A stretch of DNA of 64,000 bases from Pseudopyrenochaeta lycopersici (Eukaryota; Ascomycota; Dothideomycetes; Pleosporales; Pseudopyrenochaetaceae), in the NCBI GenBank assembly GCA_003313425.1, contig NHZP01000026.1, positions 62,001-126,000 on the forward strand. Direction: 5' to 3'. The position numbers and the translations under genes were made by a program. Positions 11,082-21,827 of the stretch are shown one piece after another; positions within the stretch are counted from its first letter, which is position 1, and each line of letters starts with the position of its first letter. The notes beneath the pieces were generated by a model. It searched no databases. It was not told where the DNA came from and saw only the letters and a program-made list of their open reading frames with translations.

Positions 11082-12082
11082 CGCAGTACCGATGTGGGAG
11101 CATTGCTGATGAGCTATCCTCTCGCCTCACACTGTCCTTATCATTTTCACCACTACCGCCGCTCCAAGACATCCAAAACCACTGTTGAGTTAATTGGAAC
11201 AGAATATTTCCACATTGGCGGCCTATGATTTGATTGCATCTCATATCTCGTCACTCTTCACGTTGGCTTGGAGCGACTTGCCCTGTACATTGTGAAGCCC
11301 GTGAACAACATCCGGAACCCACGCTCAGGAAAATTGACCATTCAAATCCCACACTGTCCATGCACACCGTTCTGTGGTCCAATCGAGGAAAGCTTCAGCA
11401 TCCATGACGGGGCCAGTTATTATCCGGTGCCTTAAAGGCGTGGACTTTACCCGCCGTGCAGGGCGATATGTGGGTATGGAGGGGCAACCTTGACCCCCAC
11501 TATCATCACTTTGGACAATCGCACGGCGCCCATTCCCAGCTCCATGGCAACGCACACAGAGACAACATGACAGATTTCTGAACTGCAGTTGTTGAGGGTA
11601 GCCGGAAGCGACAGCATTTACCCTTCTGCAACCAATGACGGGCAAGTGGAGGTGGATTGCCGCCTCAACGGACTTGATGTCGCTACATGGCGCACAAAAT
11701 GCGCACAGCAACCACTATCGTCAGCGGATGCGGCGTAACAAGGTTAAATGGCGGCGGAAGCGTAGCCCATCACGGCAATGAGCAGCCGTGGATCAAGAAG
11801 CCAACCCAGTCCACCGGTTGAAGACGCAGGGTTATAATCTTTCTAGCCTTTCGCACGGCGCTCTATTGGCGTTTTTTCAATTGTCCAGTTCTGGGAATCT
11901 GTTGTGGCAAGGACATGGTTGCCGGGCGTTACTGTCGTCCGAGTATTAATACTGCGCGCGCCTGCTCTTCTGCTTCTTTCAGATTCAAACCTTCTTTCCT
12001 CCCTCTCGTGAGAACTTGCGTATCAAAGACACCTTCTCCAACACTTCAAACTGCATTTGCGAATCGCAAGTTCTTCGCAACC
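11082..12082. promoter_or_regulatory. Promoter region of the aldose reductase gene
   Basis: About 1 kb between two + strand genes. An ATG at 11915 lies in frame with the reductase start at 12083 with no stop between them (see that gene). ATTAATAC at about 11945 is AT-rich and could be a core-promoter element. A minus-strand open frame at 11325-11711 has no recognisable content. Confidence 0.45.
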
Positions 12083-13341
12083 ATGGCCGTGGACACACCC
12101 TACGTTACCCTGAACGACGGCAACAAGATGCCCCAGGTCGGATTCGGCCTGTGGAAAGTCGACAATGCTACCTGCGCAGACACCGTCTACAATGCCATCA
12201 AGACTGGATACAGGTTGTTCGATGGTGCTTGCGGTACGTAACATTCAGTCAACACTGGCATATTTCTCCGCGTCTTGAAGATCACCTCCCTGCATCAAGA
12301 GGCTCCGCCGGCCCGCAACCCATATCCTTGGAGATGCAACACTGGCAGGCGTTGACGGGTCATGATTCCGATCTACCGGTGGCTCCGAATCCCTGCATGA
12401 CATCTTCGGAACACTAGCGTTTTCCATCGGAACAACGCCAGTACACTCTGCTGACTTGAGGTACAGACTATGGCAACGAAGTTGAAGCCGGCCAGGGCGT
12501 TGCCCGCGCCATCAAAGAGGGCCTCGTGCAGCGAAAAGACCTCTTCATCGTCTCCAAGCTCTGGCAAACTTTCCACGACTGCGAGCAAGTCGAGCCCATT
12601 GCCAAGAAGCAGCTCGCGGACTGGGGCATTGACTACTTCGATCTGTACCTCATTCACTTCCCCGTCGCCTTGAAGTACGTTGCGCCTGAGACGCGCTATC
12701 CGCCTGGATGGTACGTTGATGGCGAGAGCAAGATTGAGCACAGCAATGCGAGCTTAGAGAGCACGTGGAAGGCTTTTGAGGATATCCAGAAGAAGGGTTT
12801 AACGAAGAGCATTGGCGTGTCAAACTACAGCGGCGCGCTACTGCTAGATCTGTTCACGTACGCAAAAGTTAAGCCTGCGACATTGCAGATTGAGCACCAT
12901 CCGTACTATGTGCAGCCCTACCTCATCAAGTTGGCGGAACAGCATGATATTAAGGTCACGGCATACTCATCATTCGGCCCTCAATCGTTTATCGAGTGCG
13001 ATATGAAGATCGCCGCCGATACACCTCTTCTATTCGATCACCCAGTCATCACAAAGATTGCAGAAGCACACGGCAAGACGCCTGCGCAGGTGCTGCTCAG
13101 GTGGTCAACGCAGCGCGGTCTGTCCGTCATCCCCAAGAGCAATTCGCAGAATCGTCTGCAGCAGAACTTGGACGTTACTGGCTTTGACCTGAAGGACAAT
13201 GAGCTCCAGGATATTTCGGACCTGGACAAGAACCTCAAATTCAATGCTCCTACAAATGTAAGCATTCACTCCCCTTTGCACGCTTATTCGAATGCGGCTG
13301 ACCAGTCCCAGTATGGTATTCCTTGCTATGTCTTTGCTTAG
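12083..13341 (+). CDS. xyl1: Aldo-keto reductase, NAD(P)H-dependent D-xylose/aldose reductase
   Basis: Exons 12083-12233, 12467-13257 and 13312-13341 encode 323 residues, matching fungal xylose reductases (about 320). The enzyme reduces aldoses such as xylose to the polyol using NAD(P)H in the cytosol. The catalytic tetrad is visible: Asp in RLFDGA, Tyr in DYGNE (across intron 1), Lys in VSKLW and His in YLIHFP. The coenzyme motif IPKSNSQNR and the C-terminal [16 protein letters not shown], assembled across intron 2 (GTAAGC donor, GCTGAC branch), are typical. Intron 1 is 233 nt, long for this window. The start at 12083 has good context (CAACCATGG). An in-frame upstream ATG at 11915 would add 56 residues rich in Arg, Ser and Ala and resembling a mitochondrial presequence. 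The symbol is by homology; other sugar substrates are possible. Confidence 0.93.
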
Positions 13342-14641
13342 AGGTATGCTTTCGCAACATAGAGCGAGCGGATAATACCCAGGTAGCGATGATTCGATAG
13401 AAACATTATTGTAGGGCTACCTCCTCTTCATTACACATGTTTGTAACTTTGTTCAACTTTTGGACAAAAAAAAAAGCCCTCACGTTTGTGCCAAAGCCCT
13501 GAGACTGTGACTGTGGACCTTTACTTTAGACCCTCCGTGCTCAATCAATGTGCATTGCAGGTGCTGTGACACAGACAATAACAGTGCGAGAAATAGGTGA
13601 GACTTCTAAATGGCAGCGCTTGGAAGTCATGGACACGCCACACGCGTTATGCACGCCAAAACGCGTCATCACATGATCTCGCTCAGTTAACAAGCTGCAA
13701 ACAATATCACTTCAATTCTGCCGTATGCTGCTTCACCGGGGCTCACAGGTTCGAGCACTGGACAGATTATAGACTCCTTCCAAACAGCAGCCTTGGCGCC
13801 TTGTAACTAACACATGCCTTTTATAGCTTACTTATCGTCTGGCACGACGAAAGAAGCTTGGGCCGTGACTTTGAGTCAGCACTCCACGTGAAGTGTACCA
13901 GCACATTCTCGGGTTTCCAAATGCGAGTGCGAAGCCAAGAGCCGTGCGCTTCTAGAATCACTTTATTTTCTCAAGCCACCAGACGATTGAAGCTCGGAAG
14001 AATAGAAACGCTCAAACTTTTGTTCTGGCATTTGTGTGTTTCAACACTGGCGGTGCTGGAACACTCCACTTGCGACAGCTACAACCGCACGAACCCACAG
14101 CTGGCTTGCTTGTGATCTGGTGATCTGACGATCGAGTAATCACATACGCTGATGATGCAGGTGCGGTCCTTGGTGCTTCCGCAAGCTCCGGCTGTGTGCC
14201 GCATGATGGGCGCTAAACCTCATCTGCATGTACATATTAATCTGTAGCTACCTGCCTAATTCTCGTCCACCCCGCCAGAATTTAATTCCTCCGTGTCTAT
14301 TCTTTGGACTCTGTCTCTCAAGAACCCTCACAGCTACATTGTAGGTAACTGTATCGCGTTGATAGAAAAGGGCGCAATCATTTGTGTGACGTGCATGGTG
14401 TGACGTCGCATCCGCATCATCCCGGATCTAAACGTTCGGATTTTGAACGAAATTCCATAATCAATCATCGGGGAAACCAGGCCACCAGTTGGTTTGTTTA
14501 ACCAGTCTGACCTCACGCGAGTACGCATCTTACAAAGCGCGGCTTTCCCTCGCTTTTACCACACCAGCATTCAAAGTCCATAACACTGATCGCGACGCAT
14601 TCTACTGCTCTCAGCCAGTGTACCGAAAACAAGTTGTTAAC
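13342..14641. other. Intergenic, no gene seen
   Basis: 1.3 kb between tandem + strand genes. It includes an A-run near 13467-13476 and short open frames without features. A TGACGT repeat occurs at about 14388 and 14401, which could bind bZIP factors, but this is weak. I see no RNA gene or repeat. Confidence 0.45.
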
Positions 14642-15444
14642 ATGGCATTGTCAATAGAGCAATCTCAAGTAAGGTATGTTGCGCAAGCCTCTCCGCAGAA
14701 GGCTCCGGGATGCCCGGACTCCGAGTTGGAGTTTTGCGGGAGCTTTGGGAAAAGATGCTAATATGCAACGCAGATTTCTGGCTCTTGTTCTGCCAGGACT
14801 CACAGTTTCAACACACATACTACTTGCGCTTTCTTTTGCACTGCCAGGCTCGGATCTTGGACGCGACGGCGCGTGCCTCTCTTTGATCTATAATGTGCTT
14901 GCAGGCGGAGCAAGCATACTGGGCCTGGTGGGAGCAATAAGGGTAAGCATTCCTTGTCGACGTGACTCGCAGTCGCAGCCCCCAGAAGATGTTGGTGGGC
15001 TTGGACCGTATACCAAAGGCTAACGCGCGAATACAGTTGATTCGCAGCTTCGTGTCAGTCTATACCACCGTGCACACGATCACACTATCATTCGTAAATC
15101 TTGCTCTTGTCAACATCTTGATACCGTGGGATCTTCGCCTCTTAAATCCAGTGATTTCGAGTATGCAAATAGACGAGACGGCGATATGCCGCGATATCGA
15201 TGCTGGTTTCGGGTGGGACGAAGACTGGGTTGTCAAGTGTTCAAAGAGCTTCAGCGTGGTCAGGCTGTGTGTTGCCTGCGTTGGCTTGTTCCTGATGATT
15301 GCTCAATGGTGGGCACTGGTCACAGTGAGAAAATGGGGTAGAGAATTGCGCTTCCAGCGGCGAAGCTCTGCCACCGATATCGAAAAAGATGGAATACTGT
15401 ACGAAGGGAATGACTTGACCAAGGGCGCAAATCCCAAATTTTAA
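14642..15444 (+). CDS. Small four-helix membrane protein of unknown function
   Basis: Exons 14642-14673, 14774-14942 and 15037-15444 give 202 residues. The first exon (MALSIEQSQVR) is joined by a GTATGT donor, a GCTAATA branch site and a CAG acceptor; the second intron has a GTAAGC donor. Four hydrophobic segments are visible: about residues 12-32, 47-66, 80-100 and 145-165 (VRLCVACVGLFLMIAQWWAL). A hydrophilic loop with conserved-looking Cys and Trp (AICRDIDAGFGWDEDW) precedes helix 4, and the tail is charged and cytosolic. This layout is common in fungal hypothetical membrane proteins. I cannot name a family. An alternative start at 14763 in exon 2 would drop the intron but lacks support. 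Confidence 0.6.
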
Positions 15445-16215
15445 TGATTACGACGACCAAAAAAAAACAGATACCAAGACGGCCGGGGTTTGGGTCAATT
15501 GTGCTACGAGTCTCTGGAGCAATAGCATGTTGGAATCGGGTGGTAGCGAGTCTGAAGCGTTGAGGCCAGGTCGTCACTGAGCATACCGGGCGATTTGCCT
15601 TTTCTCTGGCACTAGGCTTCGGAACGCATAGGGAGTACGGTTGCGTGGCACCCGACCCGGATAGCATCTTCACTACATGCACCACCTTTCTTCCACGGTG
15701 GTTGTGTTGTAGAAGGCTCCGAAACCAGAATTTTCTGCACCCTCTGGTGTTACTCAAATACTGGGTGTCGGTCTTCACTGGCCTGAATTATATGTCTGGA
15801 GCAGCCATCTTGCCAGTCCCTAAAATTTACGAGATCAGCTGAATGGCAGTCCTGGAAGCCAGCAGAGCAGACGAAATCACCTGACCAGGCGTTTTGCTGT
15901 GACGACAGAGATGCTGGCCGTGGTGAAGCAATTTCTCGGCTCCCAAGTCTGATTGCAGTGTGACGCGTGGTGTTTACCGGCAGATGAGTGTTGCGTGACG
16001 TGTGTTCAAGGTGATGAGGAAAGGGCGTTAGAGGTGATACAAGAAGTCATGATGGAGCAGCAAAGAAGGCAGGAACCAGTTGGAACATAAGGAACATGGA
16101 AGCGAGCAAAAGGTGTGCTTGACTTCTGGCAAGTTGTATCGACATGTGTGGAGATCATCGGGCTGGTGAAGGATTGTGGCCAATGTAGAGGCTGTGTTGG
16201 GCGGTCCAAGCTTGG

Positions 16216-16216
<1 letters not shown>

Positions 16217-16250
<34 letters not shown>
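16217..16250. repeat. (TG)17 dinucleotide microsatellite
   Basis: A perfect run of 17 TG units lies in non-coding DNA between two genes. It is likely to vary in length between strains. Confidence 0.97.
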
Positions 16251-16254
<4 letters not shown>

Positions 16255-16818
16255 GCACAACGGACTAGGGCAGAGGTGAGGGACGCGGCAAGGCATTCCG
16301 GGTACAGAGCAGCAATTGAGAGCCTCCCGGAGTGGTCGCCAATGAGCAAAGCTGGGGGGGAGGGTGGGTGCATGGCGGCGCCTGGTGAAGGTTGTGTCAG
16401 CAGAAGTGGTGCCGCGGGGGTGTGAACTGAAGCGCTGCAACCGCAGCGCAGGCGTGGCTGCATGTGTCCGGGCAGTCGGTGGAGCCTCATTTGGCAACAA
16501 GGCCGGGCTCCCGCAGCGCTGGACGTGTTTTCTGGGTTGTTTGATGGAGTGCGGTGATGAGGATAGTCAGTGTTTGCGACTAGGCGTGGCTACGTGGAGA
16601 AACCGGCTTTTGTGTTGCGACATGGCGGCGATGGGAGTTGATATGCATGGGCTATCATGGACGATGCACGCCACACGACGATGCCTCTGGCCGATGCCGG
16701 TGGTTGGGCATGGGCAGAGGGAGCCCCGCACTGCAGTGGGAGGTTTGATCATGCTGGCAGCTAATGGCTGGCCTTTCTCTCCTGCCCAAGACGGCGGTGG
16801 TGGGCCACGGCGGGCGGT

Positions 16819-16835
16819 GGGGGGGGGGGGGGGGG
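16819..16835. repeat. 17-base poly-G tract
   Basis: An uninterrupted G-run within the GC-rich intergenic region. Its length may be uncertain because such tracts are hard to sequence. Confidence 0.9.
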
Positions 16836-17926
16836 TTTGCATGTGGCAGCTGGCAGGTCACGCCCGCGGGGCCGCGCGCTGCAGGGCTGCACTCTGCGAA
16901 CTTTGGGTTCGCAGATTGTGTTTGCAGATTGGGTTTGCAGATGCGGCAAAAGGGCAGACAGCCAGCGACGCCGTGTGCCCGTCCACGGCGCACAAAGACG
17001 CAGCGAGAGTCTCAGGGTCCACGTGCGGCAACGGGCAGACAAGAGGCGCAGCGGGGCGCCTTCTTGTGTGTGGCCGCTGCCCACAGCCGGCCAAGAGCAG
17101 CGGCCATGTGCTTGAGTTCCGACGAACCGTCATGGCCAGCAGCCTGCAACCCGCATGTCCCGCCATGCTCGAGGACGGGCATGCAGCTGCTGCCCTCGAG
17201 GAAACGTCATTCCGGCACCCGCCTGCCCTGCTGGCTGCTTGGCCGCCCGTTGCGAGGACGTGCAAAAGCGTGGCCGGCCAGAGGCGCCCCCCTCGCCCGC
17301 GACGCAGTGAGCCCGTAGGCTTTCACACACACACCGGGACCGCACCCTCAACTAATTGCGTGCAGCTGCTCGAGGCCCGTGTCGTGGGAGCGGAGATGAA
17401 ATTAGCGTTAGGTTGCTGCTCGGCCAGCTTAGCGCCATATGAGGTGCATCCTCCCCTTTCGACATAATCCTCACCCACCGCCCGCGATATCTCCCGAGCC
17501 CGTCCCTCTGCTCTCCCCCAGCTGTGCTGCTGCTGCTCTCTTGGTGATCTCGCTTTGCGCTCTGCATCGTGGATTGCTGTCGCTCCTTTTGCCCTCGCGC
17601 TCCCCCGCCCTCGCATTTCTCGGTAAGCGGCACCACCCTTTCCCACCTGCTGCCCCCGTCTCCGCTCTCAGCGAAGCCGCGCGCCAAAAATCTTTTCCGC
17701 TCCTGCACTCGACCTCATTTCCCACCCCCCATTCCATGCATGCGTGCTGCTGCCGCCCGCCCGCCTTCGCTCCCTTGGCCTGCAATTGAAGTATCCGCTC
17801 GCTGATTCGAGTCCAGTTGGGGCCTCCGTTGCTCGCTGCCCGAAACCAGGTCGTCGATTGCGCCGTCCAACCCACGCTGCGACCCGCGACACACGCGCCC
17901 GCGCCTGCTCTCTCGACCACCACGCC

Positions 17927-19477
17927 ATGGCATACTACAACGACGCTTCCTGGCCTGCCCCGGCTCCCGGACGCCAGTCGTCCTGGGAACAGCCGCAGCC
18001 GCCCTCGCGCTCAGGTACCGGCCATAGTGTTTACAACAGCGGGGGTGCACCCATTCACATGGACATAGGCGCCAGTTCCACAGTCAACAGAGACGAGCCC
18101 AGTGCCTTTAGCTCTCAGTTTGACGGTATGTCTCCGGCTGCCCTTGCGCCGCTCGGCCTCTGCCCGTGTTGGCCTCGCCATGCGACAACGACACGGCACT
18201 GGCATCCCCCTTGGCACACCCGCATCGCTCCGAGCTAACGCAGTGCCGCAGAAGTCGAACGTGCGGCCGATAACCTCGCCAAGAGCGGAAAGTCGTTCGG
18301 CCCTGGGTTTCCTCCGGCGCCCATGGGCGGTAATCGCCGCGAGTCGATGCCCATGATGGGCGGTGCCGGCGCAGGCGGCGGCGGCGTTGGGGGTGGCCAG
18401 CGATCCTTCCCTGACTATGGTACGGCAACCCGACAAGCCCCCAAGAAGCAGCCCAGCCAAACAGACAAGCACAGATACTGATGGGAGCATGTGTAGAATC
18501 ACGAATGAGCGGACCCCAGCGCCACCACTCGGTCAGCGAGTACGACGGCTCGCGGTCCCACTCGGCGTCGAATGTTCAGGGCTTCTACCAGAACCAGCGC
18601 TATGCGCCTCGACCAAACGATGCAGACCAGATGGCACAGGCGAAGCGACGGATGGCGGCTCAGCGCGAGCGTGAGCTGCGCAACTATCATCAAGAGCAGC
18701 AATATCACAGAAGTAAGGACTCGGAATCTGGGCAACAATAGGGAGAAGGACAAGTTGGTTGACTAGGGTAATACAGACGTTTCTGGCTCCAAGTCGGACC
18801 GCTCCATGAGCCCCAATGCCATGAATGAAGACGAGCGCCGCGAGCTCATCGCCCGCCAGCACCGTGCCCTGTATGGCGAGACCTCGACCTTGTACAATAA
18901 CAATCCCACCTCCAGCCAAGACGTGCGCGTGCAGACGTCGGCTGCCGGCCGCGGCCCGTCTCCTCTGGCATTTGACCCCTTCGGCATGCAGGCACAGAGC
19001 GGCTCCGCCGACTCGGCCGTTCAGATGCCCCCACGAGGCGACAAGGATGCCCCGGGTGGAGCCCAGCCTGAGGCCCGTGCCAATAGTAATTCTTCTCCCT
19101 CCAGCAGCCAGAACCCGGCGTTTAGTCTGTTCGACGCGCAACAGGCTAGCCGCACCTCCAACTCGTCCCCTGGCGGCTCTCCGCCCATTTCGGGGCCCAA
19201 GGCGAATGGCTCTGGTGGCGTGGCCCCCATTGGTACCCGTCCCCAGAACCAGAACCTACACCAGCCCGCGGGTGCTTCCATGGGCAAGCGAGCCACCTCG
19301 CCCCTGCCATCGCCGCTGGGCTACAACGCTTACAATGCTAGTGAGCAGAATAATAATGTTGCCACGACATCTGCGTCTTTGAATCCTTCTTCGACCGTTG
19401 CCGAGAAGGGTATTTGGAACAATGGCCCCTGGAGTAACACACCTACCCAGGGTGTCCAGGCCTCTGTTTGGGGCTAG
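17927..19477 (+). CDS. Conserved-looking low-complexity protein with a short basic coiled core (function unknown)
   Basis: Exons 17927-18125, 18252-18419, 18497-18712 and 18777-19477 encode 427 residues. The sequence is mostly disordered: a Pro/Ser/Gln-rich N-terminus (MAYYNDASWPAPAPG), a Gly-rich run (GGAGAGGGGVGGG), and a long Ser/Asn/Pro-rich tail ending in IWNNGPWSNTPTQG...VWG. Two ordered-looking pieces stand out: a charged helix (QMAQAKRRMAAQRERELRNYHQEQQYH) and DERRELIARQHRALYGE, which look like short conserved helices. Introns have GTATGT, GTACGG, GTAAGG donors and CAG/TAG acceptors with phase 1 maintained throughout, which supports the model. I recognise this as a type of protein common in ascomycetes but cannot assign a function. 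A G-run follows in the 3' flank. Confidence 0.7.
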
Positions 19478-20269
19478 GAAACAAGGAGTTTTGTTTGGGA
19501 TCGATGCACATCCGGAGTTTTCGCATTGAGGGTGTCCCGGGCATACTGTGTCGGTCTTTCAACCATGGGCGGTGGGTCGGCGAAACAAAAAAATTCGTAT
19601 GCTCTTCTGGCGTGATTGTGTGCATCTCGGGGTCTTGCGGCTGAAGATCATATACCTTTTGCAACGGGCGGCTATATGGGGTGTTTGCTAAGTTTGTTCA
19701 AATGGTCGGGCATCGGTTCATTCCAACTGGGTTTGGGGGGGGGGGGGTTGGACTTGCGGGAGTTTTTCGTTTTATTTGTGTTTTTTTTTGTTTTGGTTTT
19801 GGCGGGATTCATGCTATCGGTCGCTACCTTTTCAGATCTCATCGGTTGCATCTGCGTCAAAGGGAATGGTATCACACCCACTCTGATGAAATTGGGATAT
19901 CTATGTATAGGTCTGGCACATGTCAAGGTTAATGGGAAAAAAGTGGTTTCGGACCAGATTGTCTTTTGCACACTTGGATCGCCTGATGACCTGCTACAAA
20001 GTGAATTTTCATTGTACTTGGCCTAGCATACTCTGGGCAAATCAAGCATCTCAGTAATTACCTGCCAGAACTGGCTAATTGTCACCGTGATGAAAAACCG
20101 GGCACGTGACACGTTTAGCGCTATTCCTAAGCGAACTAGCCCCCCCGGACGCGTTTCTGGAAGCGTGGCCTTAGACTACGACGGACAACCATCTACAGCT
20201 GCTCCCACCACACAACTTTGCCCCATCTTCTTGTCTATTTGTCTCCCATCTTCCTGATCGCAATTCGTC
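19478..20269. other. Intergenic with a 13-base G-run
   Basis: The 3' flank of the low-complexity gene and promoter of the Sec61 beta gene. Poly-G occupies 19735-19747, followed by a T-rich stretch near 19780-19800. GGGCACGTGACACG at about 20100-20113 contains CACGTG, an E-box that could bind bHLH factors. No gene seen. Confidence 0.45.
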
Positions 20270-21080
20270 ATGGTGAGTATTCTCTTTCTTCTGGGGATCA
20301 AGTAGCCATTGAAGCGCAGAAAGCCATGCGAACTGCAGAATAGCAGCTTGCAGCAACAGGAGGTCCTGGCCGAGAAGCAAGAAGCACTACAAACGATGTT
20401 ACTTCTCGCCATCACATCAGCACATTGGGCTTCTTCTATCCTCACTCTGTCACTCTCTGCTCCCTCTGCACTCCAATGGCTTCCACTATCCTCCCAGCAC
20501 CCCAGCACAATCACCCGCAAACCCCCCTCAACTAGTAGCTAATCTACCCAACAGTCTGCACCACGCCCAACCTCTCCTGTCAACACAGCCTCTTCAGGCT
20601 CGACAACCGCGCGGCCTGCCTCGCCCAAGCCCCCGGGTGGCCCTGCAACCGTCATGCGAAGGAAAGCGGCTGCTGACCGCGCAGAGAAGACTGCGAACCA
20701 GCGTCCAAGCAGCACGAGGGCGGCTGGTGCCGGAGGAAGCTCGAGCACGATGCTGAGTAAGTCATTTCTTTGATAGTCTAGAAAGCAAAGGCAAACCAAG
20801 AGGAGGTGGACCCGGTCAGGGTGGCGCAGATGGAGAGGGAAAGGAGACGTTTGAAGATGCGAGTGAGGGGATCCATGGCTAACAAAAGGGCTTAGGGCTA
20901 TACACTGATGAGTCTCCCGGACTGAAGGTCGACCCAGTCGTGGTCATGACGCTTTCTGTCGTCTTTATCTTCAGCGTTGTTGCTCTGCACGGTATGCTTC
21001 TCCTGTCTCAAAATCCCTTCACACACACACTAAGTCGCTATGCAGTCATTGCCAAGGTCATGCGCCGATTCTCCGCATAA
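20270..21080 (+). CDS. Sec61 beta subunit of the ER protein translocon
   Basis: Exons 20270-20272 (the ATG alone), 20555-20756, 20896-20991 and 21046-21080 encode 111 residues. Sec61 beta is a tail-anchored ER membrane protein that stabilises the Sec61/SSH1 translocation channel and helps recruit ribosomes and signal peptidase. The N-terminus is Ser/Thr/Pro/Ala-rich and cytosolic. The hallmark GGSSSTMLRLYTDESPGLKVDP is completed across intron 2, followed by one transmembrane helix (VVVMTLSVVFIFSVVALHVIAKV) and a short end at RRFSA. The first intron (282 nt, GTGAGT donor) interrupts directly after the initiation codon. Introns 2 (139 nt) and 3 (54 nt) preserve phase. The yeast homologues are SBH1 and SBH2. 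Confidence 0.93.
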
Positions 21081-21827
21081 GCCAACTCCTCGATGCAATC
21101 AATCTCTTAATCGTTTCCCACCTATTGGTTGGCGCTCTGCAGCAGCGACTCCCATACCCATCTTGCGTCCACCCGCTATTTTTTATTTTTGCGCGTCCCT
21201 TGACTCCATGTAATCTAGGCACTGAGACTGGCCATAGAAGACTGGAAAAGTGGAAAAGCAGCTTTCCCTGACATATCTTGATCATGGGCATATGGACAGC
21301 TTATTGCTGCCGCGCCTAATCAGGACATGTATGTTGCATGCTGTATTATAGATTCACAATGGAAAATGGAGTTGTGTGTGAATATATCCTTCGCTTTCAA
21401 GACTCCTTGTAGGCGTCATGAAACTACTGGTTTACAATCGTCTTTGTAGTGATTTTGTTGATATGACTAATGGAGGGAAAAAACCCAGGCCGGCGAGGCA
21501 CTTTGCGAGATATTGGATACTTGACGTTAAAGCCTAGAGGCCCCCACAGAGGCGGAGACTGGTGGGAAGCCTTCACGACAAGTCCTGGTCTGCTTAAGGG
21601 TTTCGGTTTATGCAAACACTTGGGGAAAAGTCCTTTTGTTGATTGATGCTAATATCACATGCACTGAAATACTTCGTCCACAAACCGTATTGCCCCTTTT
21701 GGTTTTGAATCCAGTCATACAAAAAGGCTGCATTGCACGCCAATCGCTCATTTCCCAAACGCCCGTATCTAAACATGAGTGGACTGTGGTCCTAGTACAT
21801 CCTCCCCTCCAACTCGTAGCACAGTCT
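21081..21827. other. Intergenic, convergent 3' ends
   Basis: This region lies between the convergent Sec61 beta and flippase genes and presumably contains both 3' UTRs. An open frame of the flippase continues past its splice donor into intron 1 and on to 21608, but this is not the conserved C-terminus. No RNA gene or repeat seen. Confidence 0.5.

Larger units (their letters stand above)
15445..17926. other. 2.5-kb non-coding, G/C-skewed region with simple repeats
   Basis: This gap precedes the gene at 17927. It holds a (TG)17 microsatellite, a 17-base G-run, a short triple repeat of a 12-13-nt unit at about 16908-16945, and a pyrimidine-rich stretch near 17430-17700 that probably belongs to the 5' UTR or promoter of the downstream gene. 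A 367-codon open frame (16364-17467) crosses the region but looks accidental: it is Cys/Arg/Ala/Gly-rich with no domain, and several other frames are open too because of high GC. Confidence 0.5.

Noticed and set aside
16364..17467. 367-codon plus-strand open frame as a gene
   Set aside because: High GC leaves several overlapping frames open; composition is Cys/Arg/Ala/Gly-rich with no domain or splice signals, and it spans simple repeats.
21608..21827. Continuation of the flippase frame beyond 22085 to a stop at 21608
   Set aside because: Readthrough of the intron gives a Cys-rich non-conserved tail; splicing 22085-22000 yields the expected basic C-terminus.
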